64,000 nucleotides of DNA from Cardiocondyla obscurior (GCF_019399895.1 NC_091877.1:3286001-3350000); one strand, 5' to 3'; positions 12,501 through 24,358 are shown, counted from the first letter of the stretch. A program made the numbers and translations. The notes: a model not told the origin generated them from the letters alone.

Positions 12501-15500
12501 GCGTAGGAAATCATCCTTGTTTTCCCGCCTTTCTCGCAGGCGGCCTTCGCGCAACGCCGAGAGGACACCTCGAGATAGGCGCGCGGACCCCATATTTGCC
12601 GGCGACGATTCTCCCCCGCGCGTCTACCTACACGTTGGTGACATTTGCAACTTGCACGCCGGTGTGAATTACTTATTCTTATACGTCGCGCTGCGGGTAC
12701 CCGCGACTTTGTCCCGTTCTTCCCGGCTGTTCGCGAGATCGTCGAGTTGCCGTTGCATCGCAAAACGCGGCGAATTATCGAGAAATACCAAGAAAGACAG
12801 CCCCGAAAATCATCGCGTCTATCGCCGGACGATGCGAATTGATTCTTGTTATCGTTAGAACGCCCGCATAGCTTTTTGGTATCGTCAGTGAAAAATCGCA
12901 AGCGTAAATTACGCGGAGGAGGGAGAGCGGGCGACTTGTAACAGCGTGATAAGCTTCAAGATCGCTAATATGATTTAAACGATAAGCTGCAACACGAGAG
13001 AATTAGAGGCCATATTAAAACACGCAAACCTCTTATTCATACGCCGCGTTTCACCGCTTGAGTGGAGTCTATCACACGTCGATGGAATTGCCGACCGATC
13101 TGCGTATTATTCTTTGCAATTGCCCGCGGTAGCATTTCTCAACTTAATCCCTATCAAGAAAAAAAAAAAAACATTTACAACTAAATAAAAAATCACGAAA
13201 AGCGCGTTCATAAAAAAAAATTTTTTTTTAATTAAAAAAAAAATACAACTTGGTCTAGGACTTGTTAAATCAATGTGAAGTTCGAGATTACATCCTCTCG
13301 TTAATTAAGTTTTGATTGCAATTAATCGAGTGCAGACGCGTGTCTTAAGGATTCTCTCAGCCTTAACTTTCCATCCGTGAATATCGAGCATTTGCGTCGC
13401 CGAGGATGAACGGGAACAGGTAAGAGGAGATATATACCCGCCGCTTCCGCATTTCTCCTCAGGTAAACGTAAATCTTGTCGCGATTCGCGAACACTCGCG
13501 ACGCCGATACCGCGCACGCACGTAGGAATTCGCTGGAAAATTAACGTCCCACACACACGCACACACGATGCACCGAGGCCTGCCGTTGCCAGCCGCCGCC
13601 GTATTACAATGGCAAAGGTATTTCCTCCAGGAACGCGCATTCTTCGCTCCCCCTCGCGAAGTCACGCGGGGCTTCCGGAAATTCGGCCCCCGCGGGAAAC
13701 AACGCGTTTCTATTAACGGAAATTAATCAGCGGTTTTCAAACGTGCGAAAGAGTCCCATATCTCCGTTTCTTAAAATTTTGCCGCGCGCTTTTTTTATTT
13801 ATTTTATTTATTTTTTTTTTTTTTTTGCGTATCGGGAGTACCAAACGTTCGGCGAAGTGCAATGCTTGCGAACGAAAGCAAGATCGCCGAGGTGGTTATC
13901 ATTTTCACGCGCGTGTGTAACATCGGAATTTCGTCATGATCAAATATCGTAATAGGCATACCGGTATAGGCGAGTATATTCAACCGCGGAGCACGGCGTG
14001 TTGAATTACTTTCACTGGTCGAACCGAACCGTGCGTGGAACGCGCGGCTACGCAAAAATCTCGGTAAAAAAAAAAAAAAAAAAAATGTGGCCGATTGTCG
14101 GGAGCTCTGAAGCTGCGGGAATGCAATCCCCCGGCGAACGACTCTTCGTAGGTCGAAGGACATTAAATCTCTCCGTTTCAGCTATCGATACGGAACGACC
14201 GCGCTTACGATTAGATAGTTGTTTACGATACTTTTCGCAACTTTATCGCATTCCCGACATACCGCGATATCTGTTAACTAAGTCTTATCCGAAGTCATCT
14301 GCCGAAGAAATAGTAATTGCTTTATATTTTCCCATGAAGGAAAAAATTGTTTTCACTGTCGTTCATTAATTATAGTTCTTGCATGTGCTGCATTTCCATG
14401 TAATATTATATTACGTAACCCTAATAAAAATACCGAACAAATATCAGAAAAGTATCAAACTTATAAATAATATGATTACAGTCGCTATCTTTTTTTTTTT
14501 TCTTTTTCTTTCAAAAAAATTTCCTATCAACAAATCTTAAAGAAAAATTAATTATTTAATTAATACAAATAAAAAGTAAATCGTGACAGCATAGCGAAGG
14601 TCTCTATTTAGAAAATTAGATTAGAGCGACCGGATCGGTCGGATCGCGCGAAAATAAAATTCACGCGGAAACTCGTACCGCGGCGACTCGTTACACCAGT
14701 ATAATTCATACGGAAAGTGTCAAGGCATGGAAAATCACTTTCAATTCCTTTTCCTGAGCGTCAAATTTTTCAAGTCGCGCAACTTTAAGCGTTAATCGAA
14801 CGTGACGCTCGAACCGAACGTTCTAATTGCCCCCGGAATCGTTTGAATCGAGTAAGTTATCTCGCGGGAGTTCATAAGGGAAGTACATTCATCCATCCGG
14901 TGATACAAAAAATACGAATCAATCGGGACAGTTTTAAAAATAACGTCAATTAATGCCCGAACCGGGATATCCATCCAAGTGTGAAGTGCATCTCCCCCTT
15001 CAGCTTCTATTTCTCTGAATGACGTTGGTTTTATTGTGCCGCAGCGAACTACGATGCAATCTATCTTTTCTAATCGGAAGAACAAGATTCCATTTTCCCT
15101 CTCGCCCCCCTCCCCCCTCGAAAATAATATTTTCGAGCATCATCTGCGGATGAAAAAAGCGACGCGCTTTGGCGGGCATCCCTAAATATACAGTGTTCCA
15201 GACCAAATATAGGATCCATCGAGGGTAAGTAGATTTATCTTTGAGAATTTTATAAAATGGTAAAAGGGCTTTCCTACACGCCTCTAAAAAATTCACCTAC
15301 CCTCGAGAGGTCCTCCCTTTGGCCCGATACACCCTGTAGAAAATGTAAATTCAACTCGTGGATTTCAATAAAATGTTGGCGGATTTAATATCTAACCAGA
15401 AAACGACGTTCTCGAGGAAATTAATCGGTTCTTGAACGAAACGTGAAATACATATACGTGTCGTAAATCGTAGCAGGGTAAAATAATTGTGCGTGGGCAT

Positions 15501-15731
15501 AACGAAATACGTAAAAAATGGTAGAGAAGCGTCACCGATGGACGACCGGCGGATCGAAGCGAGAAGATTAAATTGGGAGGACTCACTCTTATGTCGGCGC
15601 CACTGCCTGTAGAGAAACGCGGCGACGGCGAGCAGAAGGATCGTCGTCAGAAAGGTCCCGATCACGGCTCCGGCCACGCTGCCCGCCCCGAAGCAGGTAT
15701 CCTGCGCTGCTGCTGATGCTGCGTCCTCCAT
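554..15731 (-). CDS. Unnamed single-pass membrane protein, N-terminal part (two exons, ~14.8 kb intron; 3' end outside window)
   Basis: Exon 1 is 15587-15731 (48 codons plus one base) and exon 2 is 554-798. Exon 1 ends with donor A|GTGAGT and exon 2 begins after a TTTTCGCAG acceptor. Phase 1 meets phase 1, giving an open frame across the join, and exon 2 ends in phase 0 at GGA|GTAAGC. The product starts MEDAASAAAQDTC, then a short Gly/Ala segment and one hydrophobic helix at about residues 18-40, followed at once by RQWRRHK. This is a type III single-pass topology with a tiny extracellular end and a cytoplasmic tail. The tail holds KHLVLVTDPEIAEDAYAFD and NPCFKD, then a Ser/Thr-rich stretch. 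There is no cleavable signal peptide. I do not recognise the family. The join over 14.8 kb is inferred from phase and splice sites, not from homology. Start chosen: the first ATG in the open frame before the hydrophobic segment. Confidence 0.6.
7641..7684. repeat. Tetranucleotide microsatellite (GAGC)n then (GACC)n
   Basis: About six GCGA/GAGC units pass directly into four CCGA/GACC units. It lies in the long intron and is a compound simple repeat with no coding support. Confidence 0.85.
9553..9583. repeat. (GA)n microsatellite
   Basis: Roughly fifteen GA dinucleotides, flanked by GAAAGAGA-type imperfect units. Intronic. Confidence 0.9.
9650..10446. repeat. Pair of diverged repeats around AAAGTACCGCT...TGCAGAACT
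   Basis: The block at 9651-9688 (AAAGTACCGCT, then CGG/AATTG, then TGCAGAACTGAG) recurs at 10396-10435 with substitutions and a short indel. In the second copy the flanks form an inverted repeat: AAGTACCGCTT near 10377 and again at 10397, with AAGCGGTACTT at 10433-10443. This resembles a degraded short mobile element or a duplicated hairpin. I cannot assign a family. Confidence 0.45.
15187..15338. mobile_element. Short non-autonomous transposon remnant with imperfect terminal inverted repeats
   Basis: Read on the minus strand, the segment begins TACAGGGTGTATCGGG and ends GGAACACTGTATA, so the two ends are imperfect inverted repeats (TACAGGGTGT against TATACAGTGT). The interior of about 130 bp has no ORF. 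Segments opening with TACAGGGTGT are common in arthropod genomes as ends of small DNA transposons, which is family knowledge rather than something shown here. It lies inside the membrane-protein intron, near its first exon. Confidence 0.45.
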
Positions 15732-16161
15732 GGCTCGCGCTCAGGCCCGTCTCGCGCACATATTCTCGCACGGCTTTCAACCGGTCGCGACGTTCTTACC
15801 GCGACTCGTTCTCCTTCTTTCGCTCTATCTCCGTCCCTCTCTCTACCCTTCCGCCTCGTTTTCTCTCTCTTTACCCTTTCCTTTTTCGCCGTGCCGTCAA
15901 TTCGGCCGCATAGTTTCGCGTCCGCGAACCGATCGGGACTCTCGGCGCGCTTCACTTCGTACCTACGTCTCTTTACGACCCGATTATTCGTCACTCCGTC
16001 GGCGGAAATATTCGACTCGCGACCGAGTCACCGCGGCGTAAAACGCGATCAGACGTATCCTTCCGCGTTTCAATTGTCGATCCCAAAAGCACCGGGCCGG
16101 CGAAGCAATTCTCTCCCGCACGCACGCAATTTCATGTACACGTCCGTTTGCGCCCGCTTGT

Positions 16162-16180
16162 CGCGCGCGCGCGCGCGCGC
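16162..16180. repeat. (CG)n run
   Basis: About nine consecutive CG dinucleotides in the promoter interval upstream of CCT4. Confidence 0.85.
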
Positions 16181-16417
16181 CTAAGTTCACGTCACGTAGG
16201 TATACCTCGATAAATGTTGCGTCCTTCTCGCCGTAACGCCGCGCGACGTACTGACGGAACGGCGCCGTGGAGGCCGCGGAGCGAGTAAAACAGGTAGGCG
16301 AGCAACAGGTGCTTCCATTGCCTCCAACTTCAATGGTAGGAGAGAAGGGTGGGAGAATGTTGACGCTCCTCGCCATCAGGACTGGCGCTACGTGGGCGTT
16401 CAACTAGGTGTCAATTC

Positions 16418-16431
16418 TTCTTCTTCTTCTT
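16418..16431. repeat. (TTC)n run
   Basis: Five TTC/CTT units at the boundary where CpG-rich DNA becomes AT-rich. Confidence 0.8.
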
Positions 16432-16856
16432 CACATTACTGACGACCTAAAATTATTTCACTTTCAAGACTTTCCAGAAGTTTCAAAATCTCTTTAAAAA
16501 ACTTTTCGCAAAATTAATAAATATATCAAACGGAAAAATTATTTCCAAACCGTTTCCTTTTTCTTCCGACAGATGACGGTAGAATACAACGCAAGTAGCG
16601 CCACTGCAAAGAGCACTCGTGATTCTTACCTTTTGGTCTTTTTGCTTGCGCGTGCGCGGAAAATCTGACTCGTTCGGCGATCCCGACGCGACGTGCCTCT
16701 CATCTTGAACGAACGTGTTACGTTTATTCTGTCGACCCTGGACGTGAAATTATCGTGACTCCCGTGAACCATCGCGTTGATCGATTTCACAGCGTTTGGT
16801 AGAGGTGAACACGTATCTTCCGTTTAGCCTGCTCACGAGCTCGTCTACGACGAATC

Positions 16857-19522
16857 ATGACTAAGAACATGATGAAGAGGTCGATGGAGAATGGCGATAA
16901 TCGCGGCTCTCATAGCCAGGCTTATAAGGACAAGAGCAAGCCTACCGACATTCGCAGCAGCAATATCAATGCCGCCAAAGGTAAAACTGCAACTTTCGAC
17001 CGGTGTTTTCATGGGCCCGAGCGTGTCCTCGGAATTAGGGCCGATCGTGAAGAACGGGCGCGAACTTGAGGAAAGCCTTGCCCTTATATAGTAATGGTCG
17101 CGCTCTGAGCCGGCAAAATAACGTGGTCGATGAGCAAAATGAGTCGAGCAATACAAACTGTTAATCGTCCTGTCGTAGGAGCAACTAAATTATTAAGACA
17201 TTTTTAACTAGATTTTGATATGTTTTTTTTTTAACAAATTTACGTTGCAAGTTCTTGCGCAAATATATTTACATTTATTTCGTTAACCTATATAATTTTT
17301 TTTTTTTTTTATAGCTGTTAGCGATGCGATACGCACAAGTCTTGGACCAAGGGGCATGGACAAGATGGTAAATTTTATATTTGCTACTTTTAACAATATT
17401 ATCTATAAAATACTCATTTATTTTGTATATATAATAGATTCAAGCTAGCAATGGAGAAGTTACTATCACAAATGATGGTGCTACCATTCTAAAAGGAATA
17501 AATGTGATCCATCCTGCTGCAAAAATGGTTAGGAATAAATGTTTTTATTAAATTTCATAAAATTTGATATTAAAATATATATATTTATCTTGTATCTTAG
17601 CTTGTTGAGTTATCAAAGGCTCAAGATATAGAGGCTGGCGATGGGACCACAAGTGTTGTTGTCATAGGTGGTTCCTTGTTAGAGGCAGCAGAACGTTTAC
17701 TGCAAAAAGGCATTCATCCCACTTCTATTAGTGATGCTTTTCAGAAAGCTGCTTCTAAAGCAGTCTCAATTTTGGCAGAAATGTCCATACCTGTTGATTT
17801 GACCGATAAAGAATCACTTGTGAAAGTTGCAGCAACATCTCTTAATTCCAAGGTATTTTAATAATTGTGACAATAGTAATGTTAGTAATATACTGTCAAT
17901 TTTTATAAATTTAATAAATTATTTTAACAATTTAATGCTTATTGTTAATGTATCTCAGGTTGTGCATCAACAATCTAGTCTTCTTGCACCACTTGCTGTG
18001 GATGCAGTATTAAAAGTTACAGAAGAAGGCAAAGAAGCATCAGTTGATCTGAATGTAAGAAAACATTTTTTACGAATACAATTATTGTGTTTAGTAAATT
18101 AGTGAATTTATATAAATTTGTTATGTACATTTTTCTTTATAGGACATAAAAGTTATAAAGAAATTGGGAGGTACTGTTGAGGACACTGAATTAATAGATG
18201 GATTAATATTTACTCAGAAATCTTGTAATATTAATGGCCCGAAACGTATTGAGAAAGCTAAAATTGGTCTAATTCAATTTTGCATTTCACCACCGAAAAC
18301 CGATGTAAGTATTGTGAGATAATGTGACGTAAGGATATTTATTCTCATCCCCCTGTCTCGATACACGACTAATAAAGTTTTTGCAATTTTTAGATGGATC
18401 ATAACGTTATTGTATCTGACTACGCAGCGATGGATCGCGTTTTAAAAGAAGAACGTGCTTACATATTGAATATTGTAAAACAGATTAAGAAAACAGGCTG
18501 CAATGTACTTCTCGTACAAAAGTCTATTTTGCGCGATGCTGTTAGTGATCTCGCGATACATTTCTTGGACAAAATTAAAGTTATGGTGATAAAAGATGTA
18601 GAGCGCGAAGATATTTCTTTCGTGTGTAAAACTCTTGGTTGCAGACCAATTGCGTCACTGGATCACTTTGTGCCTGAAAATCTTGTCAACGCCGAACTTT
18701 GTGAAGAAGTTCAAACTGGTAGTTCGAAATTTGTAAAAGTGTGTTTTTCTTGTTTTTTTGCTGAAAATAATTACAATTTACAATGTTATATTTTGTATAT
18801 TGTAATTTATCATTTTTAAAATATAAATAGTAACGAGTATGGTTTTATACAGATCACAGGAATTCAAAACCATGGAAAAACAGTCACAGTTCTCGTGCGC
18901 GGTAGCAACAAATTAGTGTTGGAAGAAGCTGAGCGATCATTGCATGATGCCTTGTGTGTCATTCGATGTTTGGTGAAGCAACGAGCGCTGATTGCCGGTG
19001 GTGGAGCACCAGAGATTGAGTTGGCATTAAAATTAGGAGAATATGCAGTGACTTTAGGTGGAGTTGATGCATACTGCATCAAAGCATTTGCAAATGCGCT
19101 TGAAGTAAGTATTAAATGCATTATGTAATTTACTGTAAATAGAATTTTAAGAAAATTACCTTATTATTTTCGCATTTTGAAAACATTTTATTTTACTTTA
19201 AACGCTTAAGTTATGTTGATTTAAAACAACTTGAGCTAACATAATGCTTAATAATTTTGTAATATATAAATTACAGGTGATTCCGTCGACATTGGCCGAA
19301 AATGCGGGTTTAAATCCGATAGCTACGGTAACCGAACTTCGTAATCGACACGCGGAAGGTGAAGTAACAGCGGGAATTAATGTTCGAAAAGGCGCTATCA
19401 CTAATATATTAGAAGAGAACGTGATTCAACCACTGCTAGTTTCTACTAGTTCGATAACTCTTGCTTCTGAAACTGTACGTAGTATACTGAAGATCGATGA
19501 TATCGTCAATACAACTCAATAA
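16857..19522 (+). CDS. CCT4: T-complex protein 1 subunit delta (CCT4), nine exons, 539 aa
   Basis: Exons: 16857-16980, 17315-17367, 17438-17527, 17601-17852, 17959-18054, 18143-18304, 18394-18738, 18853-19104, 19277-19522. All junctions are GT-AG and in frame; the sum is 1620 nt. The protein is one of eight subunits of the cytosolic TRiC/CCT ring that folds actin, tubulin and other clients by ATP hydrolysis. Visible group II chaperonin signatures are SLGPRGMDKM, TNDGATILKGI, the ATPase motif AGDGTTSVVV and GGGAPEIEL in the late equatorial domain. The delta identity rests on the overall match I recognise, including HVIPSTLAENAGLNPI-type sequence and the C-terminal ILKIDDIV. Length is typical for the family. 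The start is the first ATG of an N-terminus rich in Lys, Ser and Asn, as expected for CCT4. The exons are CpG-poor, fitting a broadly expressed gene. Confidence 0.96.
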
Positions 19523-21240
19523 ATCGTCGGATGCGATTTAAAATCAATTTCGTATTTCGCAGTAAGTATAATAAATGTGTAGCATTTATCTAAGTTATGT
19601 CTATGACATAATTTTTGTTACAGCTTATATACACATTCACATTCGTTTTTTCGACACAACTGTACATTAATAATTACAATCGTATGTGCGCTTTGCAAAA
19701 GTTTTGCGTAATGTAATATTTTTTAAACACGTTAATCATTAAACAATAAAAAAATTGAAACACTTTAACGTAAAACAATAATTTGTACTTACTTTTAATG
19801 TAAGCATAAAAATATATATAATTATATTTGATCTTAATCTTTAGAGGATTATAAAACTATTTTTTAAACAAAAGTTCGGCAAAGTATAAATAAAAATTAA
19901 ATACATCTTGCATATAATAAAATATTTATTTATATAAAATATATTGCATTTTTATCTTGCATTATAAATCAACTGCATAATTATATGTCTATTAAAATAT
20001 AATAATAGTTGAAAATTCGATTAAGTACATTGATATAGCTGCGTTAGAAATTTCAAAACTTCATGCACTGAGATTGTAGTACTCGATAAAACGTTCCATT
20101 CTATACATTGCAGCTAAATAGGCATATTTATGCATTTTTCTCTCACAGAGACAGTATTTTTTTTGTTCATACAGTAGTAAAAGTAGAGTATATAATAACA
20201 TTTTTTAATACATAAATCTAAAACAATAAGTATAAAATTTAATACATAAGATATGAATTTTAATAAAGTTAAAAATAATATCCCTTTTTCGATTTTTGTT
20301 AAAGTTAACATAAATAAATCATTTGATAAAATAAAATTATTTCAATAATAATTGAAGCATTATTTATCCCATAGACATTAAACGTGTAAAAATATTTTAC
20401 AACGGTAATGAATTTGATTCATTGATATAAAAATAAAAATGTCTAATATGTAATAAATATTCCAGCTTTTTGGAATGTACAAATTTTTGTATACATCAAT
20501 TTTCACACATTCTCGCATAAGTCTCGCACGTAAATGTAATATTCATATATAAATTACAATTTTTATTTAGAAATAAGTATAAATCTTTATGTGTGTTAAC
20601 GTATCAACCTTCATCTCTTAAACAATATATAAAAAGTAACATTATTAATTTTTCTACAATTAAAAGGAATATTTTTATTTTAATTTAAATTTATATAAAA
20701 TTGTAACACATTAATCCATCTTATAAATATACGAAGAAATTTTGGCAGTAACAGTCGGAAGATCGTACATGAAAATATCTGCCATAAGCGTTTGCTTTCA
20801 ACATATAAATAAATGCTATAAAACAATTTGTCGGAGCAATTGATCAGTCAGTATAAAAAAATAATATGCATTAATAAAAGTTTTGCTTTAAAAATTGCAC
20901 ATTTAAATATTGCTTAATCTCAATATTAATTTACAGAATCTCATAAATTAAAATTTTTATTTTTATTTTATGCATTTCGAGATATGAATGCTTATCTTTT
21001 GACTTTTACAAATATAAAATTCGAAATTCTTAAATGTATGTTCAATGTCAATATTGAACTTTTCGTAGTTATTAGTTTATTTATATCACTTATTAATATG
21101 TATAATGAATTGGTTATAAACAAATGCTAAACTATTTTTTTGTGTTACATGTAACTAAAGAAATGTTACATTTTTTGTGAGAATTTATGTATAATCTCGA
21201 ATAATTTACAAACTTTTTTTATTTTTAGTCTTTTTTTATA
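19523..21240. other. AT-rich convergent intergenic region (3' ends of CCT4 and the GalNAc-transferase)
   Basis: Strongly AT-rich sequence between two convergent genes. A poly(A) signal AATAAA at 19570-19575 lies 48 bases after the CCT4 stop and is a plausible CCT4 cleavage signal. The rest probably holds the 3' UTR of the minus-strand transferase. I see no coding sequence. Confidence 0.55.
19570..19575 (+). terminator. Polyadenylation signal AATAAA of CCT4
   Basis: Canonical hexamer shortly after the CCT4 stop codon, at the usual place for a short 3' UTR. Other AATAAA hexamers occur further on in this AT-rich stretch, so use is inferred. Confidence 0.45.
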
Positions 21241-23807
21241 TTACCATCGAGGATGGACTTGATGAAAGCTCCATTGCTGATAAGTATTGTTTATATCACA
21301 CGGCATTAAAGATAATTGTTGAGTTTGAGGATGTAGTGCCACACACTTTTTATGTACTCTATGTAATAGAGTCTTTGTTTTCTGCAAATATTAATTAATT
21401 TATTAAATTATTTAAAATTTTTCTTGTCAAAAAATAATAAACTTACTTCGTCATATTGCCATGGACCGTCCACAGTTCCTAAACGACAAAATGCATATTT
21501 TACACCTTGGCCATCTGCTTCAACGCATCTCTCACCAATACCTAATTGACCTTTGACGTTCAGCCTAATAAGCTAATGAGAAATATATAGGATTAAAATA
21601 TTATAAAAAAAAATAAAATAAAATAAAAAGAAAAAATATTTGCAAATTACTTGATTATTTCCAAACCCATGGCAATGGGAAGTAGCCATAAGACTTGGTG
21701 GTGCGTGACCCATAGTGTCCAAACAAGCTCCAGTCGCAACGCTGCGTAGCTAAAGATTTTAATGCGAAAATTATATATAAAATTAATCGAAAAAACTCAA
21801 ATGCATGTATTTTATGTTTTTGATTAAACATACCTCTCCCCAATGAACATTTGGTGGCAATTCCGGAAATTTATCTAGAACGTCGTACGCCACGTTATCC
21901 ATATACCACTGAAAGTTTTTACATTTTTTGCGTTCTTTGAAAATCAACTGCTCAGATATGTCACCATGATCAAGTAATCGGGCTAGTGGTTCTCTAGTAT
22001 AAAAAAATTCCTTGTGTTTTTCATCGAACCATGTTTCTATAACTCGTTTATAATTCTGTAAAAATAAAAAAAAAAAAAAAAGTTACTTTACGACTATTTC
22101 TCAACATTAATAAATGTATAAATAATGTCTAAGACTACTCACAATAGTTATCAGTGGTCCTTTCTTCTTCTGAGCAAGTTTACCGAACGTGTAAGGCATG
22201 AATCCTCGGTAAACGTGTCCAACATGTGAGCACGGTACCCATAAAATACTCCCGCCACATTGCCATATTTTAAACGATAGTTCGAAATTTTCTCCTCCCC
22301 ATACAAGTAAGCCTTCATCATATCCACCTAATGATAAAAAGTATTGTCGATTTATCGCAAATAAGCCACCAGCGTGCGTAGGTGATCTGTAAATGAGATA
22401 ATATTAAAAAAGAAAAATAGAATAACAGGAGCTAGATAATTAAAGTGCGCGCAGAAATAGAAACCACACCTGTACGGCATACTGTCATGTGCACGCGTTT
22501 TAGCCTCTCGCCTGGGCAATTCATTCTCTTTATATAACATGCCCCATTCGAAAATTCCCCTGTACAAATGTCCTTCTTGATATACAGGACGATATTCAAA
22601 AGTCTTATGATCAATACCATCTATCACAGGAACAGTCATCACGTTCCTAAAAAAAAGAAAAATATTTTTAAAAAATTTAGTTATTTTTAAAAATAGAAAA
22701 GTAAAGATTTTATCGCCTATTTAATTGAATTTTTTTTTTTAAATTACAAAAAAATCTCGACGTTTATTTTGCGATATAAATAGAATTATTTTACCTATTT
22801 TCAGCAATCGGCGCTAATAGTGGAGGCAGCCAATTTATGTTGACTTCACAATGAGCGTCTAAAAATACTATCACTTCACCCTTGGCCTCACGCGCTCCTC
22901 GAGATCGCGTTCGTATTAAACCTTGTCTTTCATAATTCCTAAGTAATCTAACTTTTCCTCCCCATTGTTCAATATAAGAATCTAATTCGCTTTTTAAATT
23001 TTCTAAAAATAATTATTATATATGTAAAATATTGAATACCACAAATAATATAATAATGTCAACTATAACGTTCGCGCATGTACCTTTATCGGAAAAATCA
23101 TCAACAAGAAGAACTTCTTCAAGTATTTTTGACGGAGTACGATCTATGACGCTTTGAATAGTTCGTAATAAGACGGACCAACCTTCGTTGTGAAAAACTA
23201 TAATAACACTGGTGCCAGGTAATTCTTCCGAGTAGTTCCAATGCTTACATCTGTAATAAATAAAAAAAATTTAATAATTAACCAAAAATTAGAATTACTA
23301 GCAATACAAAACATGACTCACTCTGCAGGTCTGGTGTCGGGTATTGATCTCGATAATGAGATTTCGTCGGAGCATACCATATTCATACCGTAATCAGATT
23401 CTGATTGCTGGACGTCGTTTAATTGATCATCTCTCAAAATATGTGGTTTACCTCCTTCTCCAGGGCCAGATTTAACTAATAAATTCTTAGGCTCATAGTT
23501 CCCTAAACCATCTACAAGCACTGGTACCTATATATAAAATATATTTAAAAAATAGATGTATTAGAATAAAAAATTTGAAAATTAACAAATTTTTTTTAAT
23601 GCACAAATATATAAGATAAATTATTGCACCATTTAAAAATAAAAAATTTACCTGCTTCTTACTAAGACCTTGTGCCCAGTACTCTTTTATATTGTTCATG
23701 TGATCATCTGAGGAGAAATTAAGGAGAATATACAACACCAGGAGAACTAGTACGCTGCCCATCACTATATGGAACAAGCGATTTCTTCTAAACTGTACAA
23801 TCCTCAT
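21241..23807 (-). CDS. Polypeptide N-acetylgalactosaminyltransferase, Pgant7/GALNT7-like, ten exons, 581 aa
   Basis: Exons from the start: 23652-23807, 23322-23527, 23084-23250, 22795-23002, 22470-22646, 22143-22386, 21834-22055, 21651-21749, 21447-21572, 21241-21381. The sum of 1746 nt is in frame. It is a Golgi type II membrane enzyme that starts mucin-type O-glycosylation by moving GalNAc from UDP-GalNAc to Ser/Thr. Visible parts: a short cytosolic end and signal anchor at about residues 11-28; a GT27 catalytic domain with SVIIVFHNEGWS, the metal-binding DAHCE (DxH), and WGGENFELSFKIWQCGG; and a C-terminal ricin-type lectin domain with CLDTMG and a QQW-type repeat. FGNYEPK-like sequence after the stem and the insert before NYKRVIETWFDE suggest the GALNT7 subfamily, which prefers already glycosylated peptides, but I am less sure of the subfamily than of the enzyme class. 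Confidence 0.9.
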
Positions 23808-24100
23808 CTTCCAAATTATGTACCTAAAAATTTAATCACATTTAGTACAGCTCGTTGATTTTCGGAATTTTGATGGGATAACTTTCGAAAACTTTCAACG
23901 AGTGTTATTTTAAAAGTAAATTAGAATAGGCGATTTAGCCGCTGAACAAATCACAGAACTAGCTTGCCCTATTTTCACCCAGTGATTCCGATAAATAAAT
24001 AAATGAAACATGCAATACCTCGCGTCGAAAGATAGAAACCGGAATAATCTAAAGCCGGTTCAATGGTATGCATTCGTAAACGTGTCGAACGTCAATAATT
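23808..24100 (-). promoter_or_regulatory. 5' UTR and upstream noncoding exon of the GalNAc-transferase
   Basis: The first coding exon extends to 23823, where the minus strand reads TTTTTAG|GTACATAA, a splice acceptor. A matching donor GAG|GTATTG places the end of an upstream noncoding exon at 24019. The 5' limit of that exon is not visible; the 24100 boundary is arbitrary. Confidence 0.4.
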
Positions 24101-24247
24101 ATCGCACGTTCGTTGCTCGTCTATATGTTCATTGCATCAAAACTGATGTATAACATTTGCATAAAAGCAGCCAACGTGTCGCCAGCTGTCACGTACTAAA
24201 AATACGAGAATAGAGACACTGCGTTCGTAGAGAACGTATGTGCCACC

Positions 24248-24358
24248 ATGTTTGTGCTCCAGGCGCTCCAGTCTTTTATATACTATCTGAATAGGCTGGA
24301 CCTACTCGTCCATCGCCATTTTGAGACACCAATTTTGAAACGCTTTAAAATAGATTAA
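24248..24358 (+). CDS. Possible 36-codon small ORF with a strong Kozak context
   Basis: GTGCCACC precedes the ATG, a near-perfect start context. The frame is open for 36 codons (MFVLQALQSF to RFKID) and then stops at TAA. No homology is recognised and such contexts occur by chance. It lies upstream of the GalNAc-transferase on the opposite strand and about 300 bases before the spliced leader candidate. I give it as an observation, not an established gene. Confidence 0.15.
   Translation: MFVLQALQSFIYYLNRLDLLVHRHFETPILKRFKID

Larger units (their letters stand above)
799..15586 (-). other. Large intron, no supported coding exon
   Basis: About 14.8 kb between the two membrane-protein exons. It is CpG-rich with many T/A homopolymers and several microsatellites. 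Open frames of 60-228 codons occur on both strands, but they are Arg/Ser-rich, overlap each other in several frames and show no domain or consistent splice sites. They look like chance ORFs in CpG-rich DNA. A small transposon-like remnant lies at 15187-15338, and a diverged direct repeat at 9650/10395 is listed separately. Confidence 0.5.
15732..16856. promoter_or_regulatory. CpG-rich head-to-head promoter interval between the membrane protein gene and CCT4
   Basis: The two start codons face away from each other across 1.1 kb. The interval is strongly CpG-rich from about 15750 to 16400, with a (CG)n run at 16162-16180, and more AT-rich between 16430 and 16560. No TATA box is obvious near either start, which fits dispersed CpG-type promoters. 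The exact start sites are not visible. Open frames here (for example up to 139 codons on the minus strand) overlap and show no domain. Confidence 0.5.

Noticed and set aside
12215..12901. A 228-codon minus-strand open frame, one of the longest in the first 16 kb
   Set aside because: Arg/Ser/Cys-rich, overlapped by several other long frames on both strands in CpG-rich DNA, with no domain and no splice or start context. A chance ORF.
14998..15296. A 98-codon minus-strand frame near the transposon remnant
   Set aside because: It runs through the inverted-repeat element and a T/C-rich tract, and shows no domain.
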